Source: Pedobacter sp. BS3 (lineage in GTDB: Bacteria; Bacteroidota; Bacteroidia; Sphingobacteriales; Sphingobacteriaceae). Taken from it: 64,000 nucleotides of DNA. Shown piece by piece: positions 1 through 9,480 of this stretch (position 1 is its first letter; every line of letters starts with the position of its first letter). Both the position numbers and the translations under genes were made by a program. The stretch covers positions 124,001-188,000 of the forward strand of contig NZ_VTRT01000006.1 of the NCBI RefSeq assembly GCF_008274585.1. Reading direction: 5' to 3'. Below the pieces are notes generated by a model, which was not told the origin of the DNA, ran no database searches, and was given only the letters and a program-made list of their open reading frames with translations.

Positions 1-1310
1 TGCTGAATGTAGCCGGTTTTTAAAATAATATCAAACCAATTGTTCTGTGGATAGGTGAGCGGATCGGTGGCCATTCCGTTACGATATTCTTCTATCTGGG
101 CCGGAGAATAATCTACCGCGGCGGGCGATCTTCCTTCGTTGATCAGCGCCTGATCTTTCATTTGCATATAAAGTATCGGATCCCAAACCACATCGGGTAA
201 CATGGTTGGGCTTTGCCTGCCATACGAATAACTGTAGTTGATATCGGTTTTGCCTTTACGGCCTTTTTTGGTGGTTATCAGAATTACCCCGTTAGCAGCC
301 CTCGACCCGTATATTGCCGCAGAGGCATCTTTTAATACGGTGATGTTTTCAATAAAGGCTGGGTTTATAGCATTCAGATCATATTCAATACCATCTACCA
401 ATACCAATGGGTTGTTTTTACCGGCCTCGCCGATGGAGCCTATACCTCTTATGCGGATGGATGCTACATCTTGTCCTGGCTGGCTACCGGCCTGATTGAT
501 CCACATGCCCGAAACTCCATGCAACGCCTGACTGGCGTTGGTAATGGGCATATTTTCCTTGCTGCTCATTTTTAGGGTAGACACCGAGCCTGTTAAGGTT
601 TCTTTTTTAGTAGTGCCGTAACCTAACACCACCACTTCGGTGAGCGCCTGCTTATCTTCTTTTAGAACTATTTGCAGGCTGCCTGATACATTATCTATAG
701 TGATTTCGCGGGTAATAAAGCCCGTGTACGATACCTGCAGAACATCCGACTGATGTATATTTTTTATGCTGAATTTTCCATCCGCATTGGCAACAGTGCC
801 CGTCTGGCTACCTTTTATACGTATAGTAGCGCCAGCCAGCGGTTGCCCTTTTTCATCGGTAACCTGGCCGGAAATGTCTATCCATACATTATCCTCTACG
901 GTGTTAGAAAATATATCAGCCGCTTTTATAATAATGGTTTTGTTTGTTATTTTATAGGTAAACGGCTGGTCTTTAAAACATTGTTCCAGCACGTCTTCGA
1001 TGCTGGCATTGTTAACGGAGATAGTAACGATTTTAGCATTCTTTACAAGATCTATAGGATAAACAAAATCATAACCGGTTTGTAGCTGGATATTCTTTAA
1101 TACGTTTTTTAAGCTGGTGTTATTTTTTGATAAAGTAACTTTTTGAGCATAGGTAACAGCACTTACTTGTAAAAGAGCGCCTATTATCATCATCAGTGTA
1201 AGATTGGCCCTCATGACTATTTTTCGTTTTAATTCGGAATCCATTCCGGCAAAAAGCCGGTTAATATATTTCCTTATCGCACACGAATGGCGATTGTATA
1301 AGAATTTCAT
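1..1310 (-). CDS. SusC/RagA-family TonB-linked outer membrane receptor, N-terminal part (runs off the window)
   Basis: Outer-membrane importer of the SusC type, expected to take up a glycan or other large nutrient with a SusD partner outside the window. The reading frame is open from ATG at 1310 to the left edge (about 436 residues), so the beta-barrel is missing. Order seen: a hydrophobic export segment around residues 33-56 (from the internal ATG at 1214, ending VTYAQ), an STN domain (about 60-115), a carboxypeptidase-D-like regulatory domain (GQVTDEKGQPLAGATI), the SusC signature VVVLGYGTTKKE, and a plug domain (PLVLVDG, then VLKDASAAIYGSRAANG). An STN domain plus the adjacent fecR gene marks it as a transducer-type receptor that signals through an anti-sigma factor. 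The start could also be 1244 or 1214; 1310 is chosen because relatives carry a similar basic leader. Confidence 0.93.
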   Translation of the reverse strand, partial: MKFLYNRHSCAIRKYINRLFAGMDSELKRKIVMRANLTLMMIIGALLQVSAVTYAQKVTLSKNNTSLKNVLKNIQLQTGYDFVYPIDLVKNAKIVTISVNNASIEDVLEQCFKDQPFTYKITNKTIIIKAADIFSNTVEDNVWIDISGQVTDEKGQPLAGATIRIKGSQTGTVANADGKFSIKNIHQSDVLQVSYTGFITREITIDNVSGSLQIVLKEDKQALTEVVVLGYGTTKKETLTGSVSTLKMSSKENMPITNASQALHGVSGMWINQAGSQPGQDVASIRIRGIGSIGEAGKNNPLVLVDGIEYDLNAINPAFIENITVLKDASAAIYGSRAANGVILITTKKGRKGKTDINYSYSYGRQSPTMLPDVVWDPILYMQMKDQALINEGRSPAAVDYSPAQIEEYRNGMATDPLTYPQNNWFDIILKTGYIQ

Positions 1311-1424
1311 ATATTTGTTTATTAGGGTTAATATTTGAATTAGATTATTGCCAAATAACTATTTTACCGGCCCTGATTGGCCAGAGGTGTACCACCACTT
1401 CTGGCTTTTTGGCCACTTTAAAGC

Positions 1425-2576
1425 TTATGTCATAACAATTACCCTCCTTCCCTGAATTTTAAAGTGAACATATCCTGTTGCTTCTAAAATATTGAGTACC
1501 TCAGAAAGGTTCTTAGAGCGTGAAACGGAGCCTCCGAATCGTGAAGCGGGAATGCCCTGGTATTCGATTTCAACATTATACCAGCGTGAGAGCATACGCA
1601 TAATGCTTTGGATATCCGCATCAAAGAATTGTATTTTGCCGTTCTTCCATGCTATAGCATTGTCAATATCAGGGTCGTTAACAAGTCTGATGGCTGATAA
1701 TGTGGTTTCTGCCTGCTCGCCTGGTTTAAGAACGATGGAATTAGCTGCATTTTTTATAGCTACCGACCCTTTAAGCAAGGTGGTTTTTACGGTGGCCTCG
1801 TTATTGTATGCCATGACGTTAAACTGTGTACCCAATACTTTAATTTCCTGATCTCTGCTAACTACCTTAAATGGCTTTGATGCATTATGGGCCACTTCAA
1901 AATAAGCCTCGCCTGTGATGCTTACTTTGCGTTCCTTACCAGTAAACGCAATGGGGAAATGAATTGACGATTCGGCATTTAACCAAACCCTTGTTCCATC
2001 AGAAAGATTAACCTGGTACTGGCCTCCCGCCGGGGTCTGGATGGTATTGTAGCCGTGCAGATTCTGGGGTTCCTTAGCAGAGGATGTCAGATCGTAAACC
2101 AGCTGCCCCCCGGCTTTTTTATATATTTTTATCCCGTTTTGATTAACAAGTTCATTATCGGGGCCATCGGACAGATTGATTTTGCGTCCGTTAGCCAGGA
2201 TCAGGATCGCTTTATTTCCGCCCGGCGCTACATCGTTTGTACTTTTTGTTTTGGCAAACTGTTGTTGTGGGTTATGATTTATGATAAAATAACCTGCAAA
2301 CGAAAGCGCTATTATCAGCATGGCGGCAACAGCTACCCGCCAGAAAATCATGCGTTTTATAATGGTTTTGGATTGAATGCCTTCTTTGGTTAGGATGGCT
2401 TCAAACAACCGTTCTTTGAGTTCATCGGGCGTTTCGTCAGAAATCTCCTCAAGCCTGGTATCATCAAAAGAGTGATACCAGGTGTTAAATTCTTCTTTTT
2501 CACTATTTGTTATAGTGCCTTCCTGCCATTTACGGGCAAGGTTATATATTTTTTGATGGATATCCTTGTTGGTCAT
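1425..2576 (-). CDS. FecR-family anti-sigma factor
   Basis: Inner-membrane anti-sigma factor that relays the state of the STN-type receptor to an ECF sigma factor. The 383 residues show a cytosolic helical N-terminal part (1-70), one transmembrane segment (about 79-99), a periplasmic FecR domain (about 175-275, with TPAGGQYQVNLSDGTRVWLN and ITGEAYFEVAH) and a C-terminal DUF4974 domain (about 310-381) typical of Bacteroidota. It lies just upstream of the SusC-like gene on the same strand with a 114-bp spacer, the usual fecR-susC order. The ECF sigma gene normally found directly upstream is absent: the next gene upstream is divergent and the 289-bp gap is too short to hold one. Confidence 0.95.
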   Translation of the reverse strand: MTNKDIHQKIYNLARKWQEGTITNSEKEEFNTWYHSFDDTRLEEISDETPDELKERLFEAILTKEGIQSKTIIKRMIFWRVAVAAMLIIALSFAGYFIINHNPQQQFAKTKSTNDVAPGGNKAILILANGRKINLSDGPDNELVNQNGIKIYKKAGGQLVYDLTSSAKEPQNLHGYNTIQTPAGGQYQVNLSDGTRVWLNAESSIHFPIAFTGKERKVSITGEAYFEVAHNASKPFKVVSRDQEIKVLGTQFNVMAYNNEATVKTTLLKGSVAIKNAANSIVLKPGEQAETTLSAIRLVNDPDIDNAIAWKNGKIQFFDADIQSIMRMLSRWYNVEIEYQGIPASRFGGSVSRSKNLSEVLNILEATGYVHFKIQGRRVIVMT

Positions 2577-2836
2577 AAAGAATAATTGGCCTTTAACTAT
2601 AAGCCAATTGTTCTTATAAAATCCCTTAGTCCCCGGTTAAATTTTATGAATAATGTTTTTTGACTTTTTGGTCAGCCCCGGCCCGGGGCCATGGACGGGG
2701 CCTTCGGCCTGCCGTTCACAATTAGCAGAGATATGAAGTTTAAACAAAACTATTAAAGACTTTAAAGAGGAAAAAAGCTATGTACCTATGTGTTAAAAAA
2801 CTCCGTTAGCGTCACAGAATATCCACCTTTAATTTT
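2577..2836. repeat. Intergenic spacer with dispersed GC-rich repeat (about 2655-2725)
   Basis: Divergent spacer between fecR and the SDR gene. Positions 2657-2684 (TTTTTTGACTTTTTGGTCAG, then CCCCGGC) recur in inverse orientation at about 44309-44337, so this is a dispersed element. It continues into a GC-rich hairpin around CCATGGACGGGGCCTTCGGC; the word CCATGGACGG also starts the hairpin at 44600. No coding potential is visible. Confidence 0.6.
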
Positions 2837-2844
2837 TACTTTTG
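2837..2844 (+). promoter_or_regulatory. Probable Bacteroidota -7 promoter element for the SDR gene
   Basis: TACTTTTG matches the TAnnTTTG -7 consensus of the Bacteroidota primary sigma factor and sits 21 bp before the ATG at 2866. No clear -33 TTTG is visible at the expected distance, so this is moderate evidence. Confidence 0.45.
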
Positions 2845-2865
2845 AAAGCAATTTAAAAATCCCTG

Positions 2866-3840
2866 ATGATATTAGTTACCGGTGCTACGGGCTTTTTAGG
2901 TTCAGAGCTTGTTAAACAGCTTACAGATCAAGGTAAAGCGGTTCGGGCATTGAAACGCCAGGACTCTGTTATTCCTGTTTTTTTACAAAATAACCCGGCT
3001 ATAACATGGGCCGAAGCTGATATACTGGACTATTTTGCGTTGGAAGATGCGTTTGAAGGCATCTCGTACGTGTATCATTGCGCTGCTTTTATCTCGTTTA
3101 ACCCGGCAGATAAGCGCAAGTTACACCATATCAATATTGAGGGGACGGCAAATGTAGTAAACCTGTGCTTGCAGAAAAACGTTGAAAAGCTGGTTCATGT
3201 GAGCTCGGTAGCAGCGGTTGGCAATGCAAAGCCCGGTAACCTGACCACCGAAAAAAACCACTGGGAATACGATGGCAAACAGCACGATTATGCCATTTCA
3301 AAATACGAAAGCGAGATGGAGGTATGGCGTGGCGTGGCCGAAGGATTAAATGCGGTCATCATTAATCCATCGCTTATTATTGGCGCTAATGCGGGAATAT
3401 CCGGTAGCGGACAGCTATTTGACATGGTGCGTAAGGGGTTAAAATTTTATACCGAAGGCGGAACCGGCTTTGTAGATGTTACCGACGTTGCCCGTGCCAT
3501 GATACAGCTGATGGAAAGCGACATACGACAGGAACGATTCCTGGTCAATGCCGAAAACAGAAGCTATCGCGATATTTTTTCATTAACCGCATCGCATTTC
3601 GGCTTGCAGCCACCAACCATTAAGCTACGTAAATGGATGCTGTCGCTGGCCTGGCGTGCCGCAAAATTAGTATCCCTGTTTAACAGGAAAGCGCCCGGCT
3701 TAACCAAATATACGGCTGCCAGCGCCCTGGTAAAACACTACTATTCCAACGAAAAGATCCGGCAGGCTATCGGAATAGAATTTAAGCCGGTTAATGTTTC
3801 GATACAAGAAATTTGTTCAAATTTGCAGACGATTTACTAA
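2866..3840 (+). CDS. NAD(P)-dependent extended SDR (NAD-dependent epimerase/dehydratase family)
   Basis: A 324-residue cytosolic oxidoreductase or epimerase of the extended short-chain dehydrogenase class. The N-terminus has the Rossmann motif GATGFLG (residues 6-12). The catalytic region shows the serine in VHVSSVAAVG and the YxxxK pair in HDYAISKYESE. The set-up resembles dihydroflavonol reductase or 3-beta-hydroxysteroid dehydrogenase-like proteins acting on small or lipid substrates rather than nucleotide-sugar epimerases, but the substrate cannot be told. The next gene starts close to or overlapping its stop codon, suggesting co-transcription with the SerB-like fusion. Confidence 0.88.
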   Translation: MILVTGATGFLGSELVKQLTDQGKAVRALKRQDSVIPVFLQNNPAITWAEADILDYFALEDAFEGISYVYHCAAFISFNPADKRKLHHINIEGTANVVNLCLQKNVEKLVHVSSVAAVGNAKPGNLTTEKNHWEYDGKQHDYAISKYESEMEVWRGVAEGLNAVIINPSLIIGANAGISGSGQLFDMVRKGLKFYTEGGTGFVDVTDVARAMIQLMESDIRQERFLVNAENRSYRDIFSLTASHFGLQPPTIKLRKWMLSLAWRAAKLVSLFNRKAPGLTKYTAASALVKHYYSNEKIRQAIGIEFKPVNVSIQEICSNLQTIY

Positions 3841-3856
3841 ATCTATAATCCATACA

Positions 3857-5149
3857 TTGAAGAACTATTATATCATTGATTTCGACAGCACCTTTACCCA
3901 GGTAGAGGCTTTAGATGAGCTGGCCCGGATATCATTAAAAAATCACCCTGAACGGGAAGCCATTTACCAGAAAATTGAAGATTTAACCAATGCCGCGATG
4001 GAAGGCCGCCTGTCGTTTCGCGAAAGCCTTACCGGTCGCGTATTGTTGCTCGAAGCTAACCGCGATCACCTGAAACAGCTGGTTAGCCGGCTGAAGAAAA
4101 AAGTATCCGCTTCGTTCTCACGCAACCGCACATTTTTCAGGAAATATGCCGATGAGGTGCTGATTGTTTCGGGTGGATTTAAAGAATTTATAACGCCTGT
4201 TGTTACCGCTTACGGCATCAAAAAAGAAAATATCTACGCCAATACGTTTGTGTTTAACGATGAAGGTAAGATTATAGGTTACGATGATAGCAATCCGCTT
4301 TCTGACGAGGGTGGAAAAGTAAAATTGCTGCAGCAGATGAACCTGACCGGTAATATCTACGGCATTGGCGACGGTCATTCTGATTTCCAGCTGAAGGAAT
4401 CGGGATTGATCAAAAAGTTTTTTGCTTATACCGAAAATATAGAGCGTAAAACGGTTGCGGCTAAGGCCGATCACGTGGCTCCAAGCTTCGACGAGTTCTT
4501 ATATGTCAATAACCTTCCACGGGCAATTTCATATCCTAAAAACCGCATTCTTTGCCTTGTTATTGGCGATGTGCCCGAAGAAAGTATCCAGCTGCTGAAA
4601 AAAGACGGCTTTTCTATCCGCCATAAAGCCACTTTTGAAGAAAAGTATGTGCCCGATGTTGGTATGATGTTGCTGGCTAATGGCGAAAAGCTGGAAGATG
4701 AAAAGTTACGGCGTGCCGTAAAGCTGAAAACCATCGGTTACCTGGGTAACAGTAAGCCCAATCTATCCAGGCAGCTATGTGTTGAAATGGGTATTGTGCT
4801 GTTTGACGATCCGAAAGAAAATCCCCGCAACCGGCAGTTCATACCTAAACGTGTAGCCGATTTTATCAACAAGGGCGATACGTACATGAGCGCAAACTTC
4901 CCGAATTTGCAGCTACCCAAAATCGCAAAAGCGCACCGGCTCATACACATCCATAAAAATGTTCCGGGCATTATGGCTAAAATTAACCAGGTTTTTGCGC
5001 AGAATCACATTAATATAGTAGGCCAGTTTTTAATGACCAACCCGGATATTGGTTATGCCATTACCGATATTAATTCTGAATACGATAAAAAGATCCTGAA
5101 AGAGCTTAAGCAAATTGAGCATACCATTAAATTCAGGATATTGTATTAG
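3857..5149 (+). CDS. SerB-type HAD phosphatase fused to SerA-like (phosphoglycerate dehydrogenase) fragments and an ACT domain
   Basis: Predicted phosphoserine phosphatase (last step of serine synthesis) with a built-in regulatory tail. Residues 4-12 hold the HAD motif DFDST (Asp8, Asp10), followed by IVSGGF, a conserved lysine region and GDGHSD (171-176), so catalysis looks intact. Residues about 240-340 resemble the first part of the SerA substrate-binding domain, but the NAD-binding Rossmann domain is missing. From about 345 the text again follows SerA (SANFPNLQLP, then HIHKNVPG, an ACT domain to the end), the serine-sensing part of E. coli-type SerA. I chose TTG 3857 (LKNYYIIDFDST) because it gives a compact N-terminus and no overlap; ATG 3794 would add 21 residues and overlap the SDR gene. 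A free-standing reading as HAD-IB phosphatase is the conservative alternative. Confidence 0.88.
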   Translation: MKNYYIIDFDSTFTQVEALDELARISLKNHPEREAIYQKIEDLTNAAMEGRLSFRESLTGRVLLLEANRDHLKQLVSRLKKKVSASFSRNRTFFRKYADEVLIVSGGFKEFITPVVTAYGIKKENIYANTFVFNDEGKIIGYDDSNPLSDEGGKVKLLQQMNLTGNIYGIGDGHSDFQLKESGLIKKFFAYTENIERKTVAAKADHVAPSFDEFLYVNNLPRAISYPKNRILCLVIGDVPEESIQLLKKDGFSIRHKATFEEKYVPDVGMMLLANGEKLEDEKLRRAVKLKTIGYLGNSKPNLSRQLCVEMGIVLFDDPKENPRNRQFIPKRVADFINKGDTYMSANFPNLQLPKIAKAHRLIHIHKNVPGIMAKINQVFAQNHINIVGQFLMTNPDIGYAITDINSEYDKKILKELKQIEHTIKFRILY

Positions 5150-5159
5150 CCGGAGTCGC

Positions 5160-5258
5160 CTCAAAAAGTAATGTTTTGCCATTAAGGTGTTAAGGCACGA
5201 AAAGATAAAGCAGTAAAAAAGGCTATAACCTTGTGCCTTTGAAACTTTGTGGCATATC
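5160..5258. repeat. Degenerate heptameric (period-7) spacer
   Basis: The gap between the convergent serB-like and histidine kinase genes reads in 7-bp steps, for example ATTAAGG TGTTAAG followed further on by CTTGTGC CTTTGAA and ACTTTGT. It belongs to the heptamer family seen in many spacers here. No terminator hairpin with a T run is obvious. Confidence 0.45.
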
Positions 5259-5261
5259 TTA

Positions 5262-6548
5262 TTACTCCTTTCCAGGCAAAGAAATATAGAACGTAGTGCC
5301 AACGTTTGGCTGTGAAGTGAACCATATTTTCCCGTTTTGCCGTTCCATATATTCCCGGCATAGCATCAATCCCAGGCCGGTTCCCTGCTCCTTATTCGTG
5401 CCGGGTTTGCTGACAATATTTAGCGAGAATATGTCTTTCTGATCTTCTTCGGTTATACCGCTGCCATTATCTTCAATACTGATCAGGCAATTCTGGCTAT
5501 CTTTTTCAGGCTGAGCCGTAATTTTTACTGTACCATGTGGCGGCGTAAATTTAAGAGCATTATAAATCAGGTTGCGGATAACCAGGTTGAGCATGTTTTC
5601 ATCCGCGTAGACCGACAGATCATCCGGGATCGCAATTTGAAAAGCAATTTCTTTTTTTGCAGCTATCAGTGCCATGTGCCCTAACGTTGCCGAGATCTTA
5701 TCCTTTAAATTGAAATAGCCAAGCTGCGGCGCCGTTCTTCCCAGCTGGTTTTGCGACCAGGCCAGCAAATTGTTCAGCAGCTCATGTGTACTTTTGGTCG
5801 ATTCCAGCAGATCATGCTGAATAGCAGCCCTTTCTTCTGTACTAAGCTCTACCAGTGATAACGCCTCCAGGTACTGTTGTATATTGGCCAGCGGCGAACG
5901 CAGATCGTGAGAGATAATGGAAAAAAGTTTGTCTTTTTCTTTATTAATAGCTTCTAATATGACGGCTTTCTGCTCTATCTCTTTCCTCTGCCTGATATTG
6001 CTCTTTCTGATAGTAAGTGTTCCCCAAAAAATGATAAACACAACTACCATATAAGAGAACAACATATCAACAAAATAATCGCTGCGATTTGTGTAATTAA
6101 AAACTACCAGGTGCGGGAAATAATATTCCACACAAGCTAAGCCTGCTACTAAAACAACATTTAAAATTAACCAAACCGAGGTTTGCCTTAATGGTACTAC
6201 CGTAATAGCAAAATATAATGTAATGGCCAGGTAAAGTATGCTCGGCCCCTTTATACCTGCGTTATAGAAATAATTAGCAGCAAGCAAAACACTGGTCACA
6301 AATATGGAGGCAAAAACGGCAATCTTAAAATATTTATTATTTCTGCCGATATAGTAGATAATGCTCTGTAAAATAAATACACCGCCCGAGATACCTAAAA
6401 GGCCCCATGATTGGATGTAGACGTTGATTAATGAAGCCAGCAGCGCTGCGCACACAGCAATAAGTGAGAAAGAATAAAAAATGCGCTTTTCAAGATCATT
6501 TTCAGCTGGTGTATTATCTTCAAGGTTGCCGGAAGAGTAATCGCTCAT
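5262..6548 (-). CDS. Membrane sensor histidine kinase
   Basis: Two-component sensor kinase of 428 residues. Six hydrophobic segments lie at about 23-45, 48-68, 74-95, 101-120, 124-143 and 161-180 with no obvious periplasmic sensor domain. A short coiled linker leads to the HisKA dimerisation domain with the phospho-acceptor in ISHDLRSPL (His about 214). The ATP-binding domain shows the N box RNLIYNALKF, the G1 box EDNGSGI and the G2 box GTGLGL. No response regulator is adjacent on this strand, so the partner is unknown. It is convergent with the serB-like gene and divergent from the LytS-like gene at 6820. Confidence 0.93.
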   Translation of the reverse strand: MSDYSSGNLEDNTPAENDLEKRIFYSFSLIAVCAALLASLINVYIQSWGLLGISGGVFILQSIIYYIGRNNKYFKIAVFASIFVTSVLLAANYFYNAGIKGPSILYLAITLYFAITVVPLRQTSVWLILNVVLVAGLACVEYYFPHLVVFNYTNRSDYFVDMLFSYMVVVFIIFWGTLTIRKSNIRQRKEIEQKAVILEAINKEKDKLFSIISHDLRSPLANIQQYLEALSLVELSTEERAAIQHDLLESTKSTHELLNNLLAWSQNQLGRTAPQLGYFNLKDKISATLGHMALIAAKKEIAFQIAIPDDLSVYADENMLNLVIRNLIYNALKFTPPHGTVKITAQPEKDSQNCLISIEDNGSGITEEDQKDIFSLNIVSKPGTNKEQGTGLGLMLCREYMERQNGKIWFTSQPNVGTTFYISLPGKE

Positions 6549-6819
6549 TCTATCTCTCTTATATATGTGTTTATCAAATAAAAATACTAAATAAAGAAAA
6601 AAGCCTGACTTTTAGTTTAATGATATGCTTTAACTGATATGCTATACCTGCCATATCGCTGTAATTTTAATAAAATCAGGCATTTACACCAGGCGGATAA
6701 GCATGATTTCAACAGGTTGCTGATCTTGTCGCTTAAAAAACACGATTGGTCTAAAAAAAACGTTGAACAGGCGCTAATTTATAACGGGATGAAAGTTTAG
6801 CTGTAACTTTATTCTCATT

Positions 6820-7899
6820 ATGCTGAAAAAGCTTTATTTGAATAAGTACCTGCTCATTGCCATACACGTGTTGTTTTGGGGCCTGTTCATTATGTTACCC
6901 TATTTCTTCAGGCCATCTGCCCCTGAGCATCGCTTCGGGGCCGTAAACAGTATGTTTCAATACCGGTTTATAGCAAGCAACCTGCTATTGGTAGTACTGT
7001 TTTATGTAAATACATATCTGCTGTTCCCCTTATTTTACAAGCGCAAAAAGCTGCTGATCTATATCATCAGCGTTTGTGCTCTGATTGTTCTTTTTGTTTA
7101 TCTGTCATCGTATATAGACCGACATTTTTTTTCAGAAAACCTGTATTTTAAACATACAGAAAATTCATTCCCGCATAAGCGGATAGTGAAGTTTAAGTGG
7201 TGGTTCTTCCCGCAAATGATGTCGTATCTCTTTGTAACCGGTATCAGCTTTAGCTATGCCATTATTGTAGACACCGCCAAAAAAGAAAAAATCCGGAAGG
7301 AAAAAGAAAACGAAAACCTTAAAACCGAGCTTGGCTTTCTTCGCTCGCAGGTAAGTCCGCATTTTATTTTTAATACCCTGAACAACCTGGTATCGCTGGC
7401 CCGTAAAAAATCAGACCAGCTAGAGCCGGCACTTATCCGGCTGTCAAACCTCATCAGGTATATGCTGTATGAAAACGATGACGAAAAGGTCTCGCTATCT
7501 CGCGAGATAGATTACTTACAGGATTATATTGATTTGCAATATCTCCGCTTTGGCGATGATATCACCATCCATTTTAAAAAGCCCCGTTATACCGAAGCTT
7601 ATATGATAGAGCCCATGCTGCTTGTTCCGTTTGTAGAAAATGCGTTTAAGCACGGCATCGGGCTGGTTGATAACCCGGTTATCTCAATCAATGCCACCAT
7701 TGACGATAAAACCGGCTGGCTGAATTTTGACGTTGAAAACTCTATACCCTCGCAACAAAGCGCAAAAGACAAAAGCTCCGGCATTGGCCTGAATAATGTG
7801 AAACGTCGCCTGGAATTGTTATATCACGATAGTTACGAGCTGAATATTACCGAAACGGAAAGCAAGTTCAGGGTTAACCTTAAAATTAAATTGTTATGA
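6820..7899 (+). CDS. LytS/YehU-type sensor histidine kinase
   Basis: Inner-membrane kinase of 359 residues. The N-terminal half has four hydrophobic segments (about 10-30, 50-72, 78-99 and 132-150). The kinase part begins with the His_kinase (PF06580) signature [17 protein letters not shown] and ends in an ATPase domain with [16 protein letters not shown] and [13 protein letters not shown]. Its stop overlaps the start of the LytTR regulator (ATGA), so the two are translationally coupled. The signal sensed cannot be read from sequence; the downstream exported protein and barrel are likely outputs or partners. Confidence 0.94.
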   Translation: MLKKLYLNKYLLIAIHVLFWGLFIMLPYFFRPSAPEHRFGAVNSMFQYRFIASNLLLVVLFYVNTYLLFPLFYKRKKLLIYIISVCALIVLFVYLSSYIDRHFFSENLYFKHTENSFPHKRIVKFKWWFFPQMMSYLFVTGISFSYAIIVDTAKKEKIRKEKENENLKTELGFLRSQVSPHFIFNTLNNLVSLARKKSDQLEPALIRLSNLIRYMLYENDDEKVSLSREIDYLQDYIDLQYLRFGDDITIHFKKPRYTEAYMIEPMLLVPFVENAFKHGIGLVDNPVISINATIDDKTGWLNFDVENSIPSQQSAKDKSSGIGLNNVKRRLELLYHDSYELNITETESKFRVNLKIKLL

Positions 7900-8612
7900 T
7901 GAACTGCCTGCTGGTTGACGATGAAAAGCTTGCTTTAGACCTGATGGAAGATAACATCAGTCAGGTGCCGTTTCTTACCCTGAAAGGCAAATGCAAAAAC
8001 GCGATGGAAGCGATGGAGTTTCTGCGCCAGCATTCCATAGATCTGTTATTCCTGGATATACAAATGCCTGGCTTATCAGGTTTACAATTTCTAAGCGCCC
8101 TGTCCAATCCTCCGTTGGTTATTATGGTAACCGCTTATGATAAATACGCTTTAGACGGCTTTAATCTCGATGTGGTTGATTACCTGGTAAAACCCGTACC
8201 TTTTGCCCGCTTTTTAAAGGCTATAGACAAAGCGTACGAGCTCTTTACCCTGCGGCAAAAAGGCATTAGCACCAGCCTGGCCGCCCAGGACCATATTTTT
8301 GTTAATGCCGATTATTCCATTGTACGCATTAACCTGTCGGATGTTGTTTATATCGAAGGTTTGAAAGATTATATTAAAATATACCTGCTTAACCAGCCCA
8401 AACCGGTTATTACCCGGCTGAGTATGCGCTATATGGAAGAAAAGCTGCCTCCGGCCCGGTTTTTGCGCACCCATAAATCCTATATTATTGCGCTGGATAA
8501 GCTCATCGCGTTTAAGCGGAACCGGGTTACGCTGCCCAATGCAGAAATTCCGGTTAGCGATAATTATAAAGATGAATTACTAACGTATATTAGTCAACAT
8601 AATTCGATATGA
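7896..8612 (+). CDS. LytTR-family response regulator
   Basis: DNA-binding response regulator of 238 residues, partner of the LytS-like kinase it overlaps by 4 bp. The receiver domain (1-120) has the acidic pair in LLVDDE, the phospho-acceptor aspartate in [13 protein letters not shown], the threonine in MVTAYD and the lysine in YLVKP. The C-terminal LytTR domain (about 130-235) includes [13 protein letters not shown] and [10 protein letters not shown]. The following exported protein starts inside its stop codon (ATGA at 8609), so at least three genes form one operon. Confidence 0.95.
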   Translation: MMNCLLVDDEKLALDLMEDNISQVPFLTLKGKCKNAMEAMEFLRQHSIDLLFLDIQMPGLSGLQFLSALSNPPLVIMVTAYDKYALDGFNLDVVDYLVKPVPFARFLKAIDKAYELFTLRQKGISTSLAAQDHIFVNADYSIVRINLSDVVYIEGLKDYIKIYLLNQPKPVITRLSMRYMEEKLPPARFLRTHKSYIIALDKLIAFKRNRVTLPNAEIPVSDNYKDELLTYISQHNSI

Positions 8613-9418
8613 TGAGATTAAAAAATATTTTGTTTACGCTTTCGCTGATAAGTGTTCATCTGGTTACACAGGCCCAGAAAAAGAATGAGGTGATAGAAAA
8701 CAGCGTAGCGCCGCAGCAGGTAAAAATTGACGGCAAGCTGAACGAGTGGGGCGACTCGCTGAAAAATTACAATGCGACAGCCAAGCTTTCGTACGTAATT
8801 GCCAACGACGATAACAAACTATACCTTGCCGTACGCTCGTCAGACAAACAAACCATCTCAAAAATAATGGTTGGCGGCATTGATTTTACCGTAAACACAT
8901 CCGGCAAGAAAAAGGAAGGGCCAACCGTTACCTTTCCGGTAATTAACCGGCAAGGTATGCGGCAGCAGGGTGGCAAACCCAACAGACAGCAGTTTGATAC
9001 AACCGAAATGCGCCAGAAAATGCTTTCGCAGATAAAAGAGATCAAGGTAAACCACTTTAAAAGTATCGTTGATGGCAGTATTTCCATTTACAACGATTAT
9101 GGCATCAGCGCAGCCGTGGCCTACGATGCATCCGGAGGCCTGGTTTATGAGCTGGCCATTCCTTTACAACAGTTAGACCTTTCAGCTACTGATAATAAGG
9201 TGCTGGCCTATAATATCAAAATAAACGGACTTCAGCTTCCGCAGATGCCCTCTGAAGGTAACCGCGAAAGCGGCGGCTATCCAATGGGTGGCGGAATGTA
9301 TGGCGGTGGCATGTATGGTGGCGGCGGTATGGGGCGATATAACGGCAGCGCTATGGACCGCAACCCGATGTTCCAGTCCACAGATTTTTGGATAAAGGCA
9401 ACACTGGTGAAGAAGTGA
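8609..9418 (+). CDS. Exported protein of unknown function, DOMON/CBM9-like, Gly/Met-rich C-terminus
   Basis: I do not recognise a named family with certainty. The 269 residues begin with a signal peptide (1-22, ending VTQAQ). A segment starting [11 protein letters not shown] and continuing [14 protein letters not shown] resembles the CBM9/DOMON-like beta-sandwich found in Bacteroidota surface proteins. Near residues 225-250 lies a Gly/Met/Tyr-rich repeat ([16 protein letters not shown]). It overlaps the LytTR regulator by 4 bp and is followed by an outer-membrane barrel gene whose own C-terminus is also Gly/Met-rich, suggesting a common surface complex or metal-related role (inference). Confidence 0.8.
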   Translation: MMRLKNILFTLSLISVHLVTQAQKKNEVIENSVAPQQVKIDGKLNEWGDSLKNYNATAKLSYVIANDDNKLYLAVRSSDKQTISKIMVGGIDFTVNTSGKKKEGPTVTFPVINRQGMRQQGGKPNRQQFDTTEMRQKMLSQIKEIKVNHFKSIVDGSISIYNDYGISAAVAYDASGGLVYELAIPLQQLDLSATDNKVLAYNIKINGLQLPQMPSEGNRESGGYPMGGGMYGGGMYGGGGMGRYNGSAMDRNPMFQSTDFWIKATLVKK

Positions 9419-9458
9419 AAAGTTAACGGTCAAAAGTAGAAAGTTAAAAGTCAAAAGC
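9417..9458. repeat. Six degenerate heptamers of form NAAAAGT
   Basis: Six consecutive 7-bp units (GAAAAGT, TAACGGT, CAAAAGT, AGAAAGT, TAAAAGT and CAAAAGC) start at the stop codon of the upstream gene and fill most of the 62-bp spacer before the receptor gene. Confidence 0.8.
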
Positions 9459-9480
9459 CCCAGGGCACATAATTCCCTAT

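Noticed and set aside
238-1085. Forward open frames at the left edge
   Set aside because: They are shadows of the SusC-like receptor, whose continuous minus-strand frame with plug and STN domains explains the DNA.
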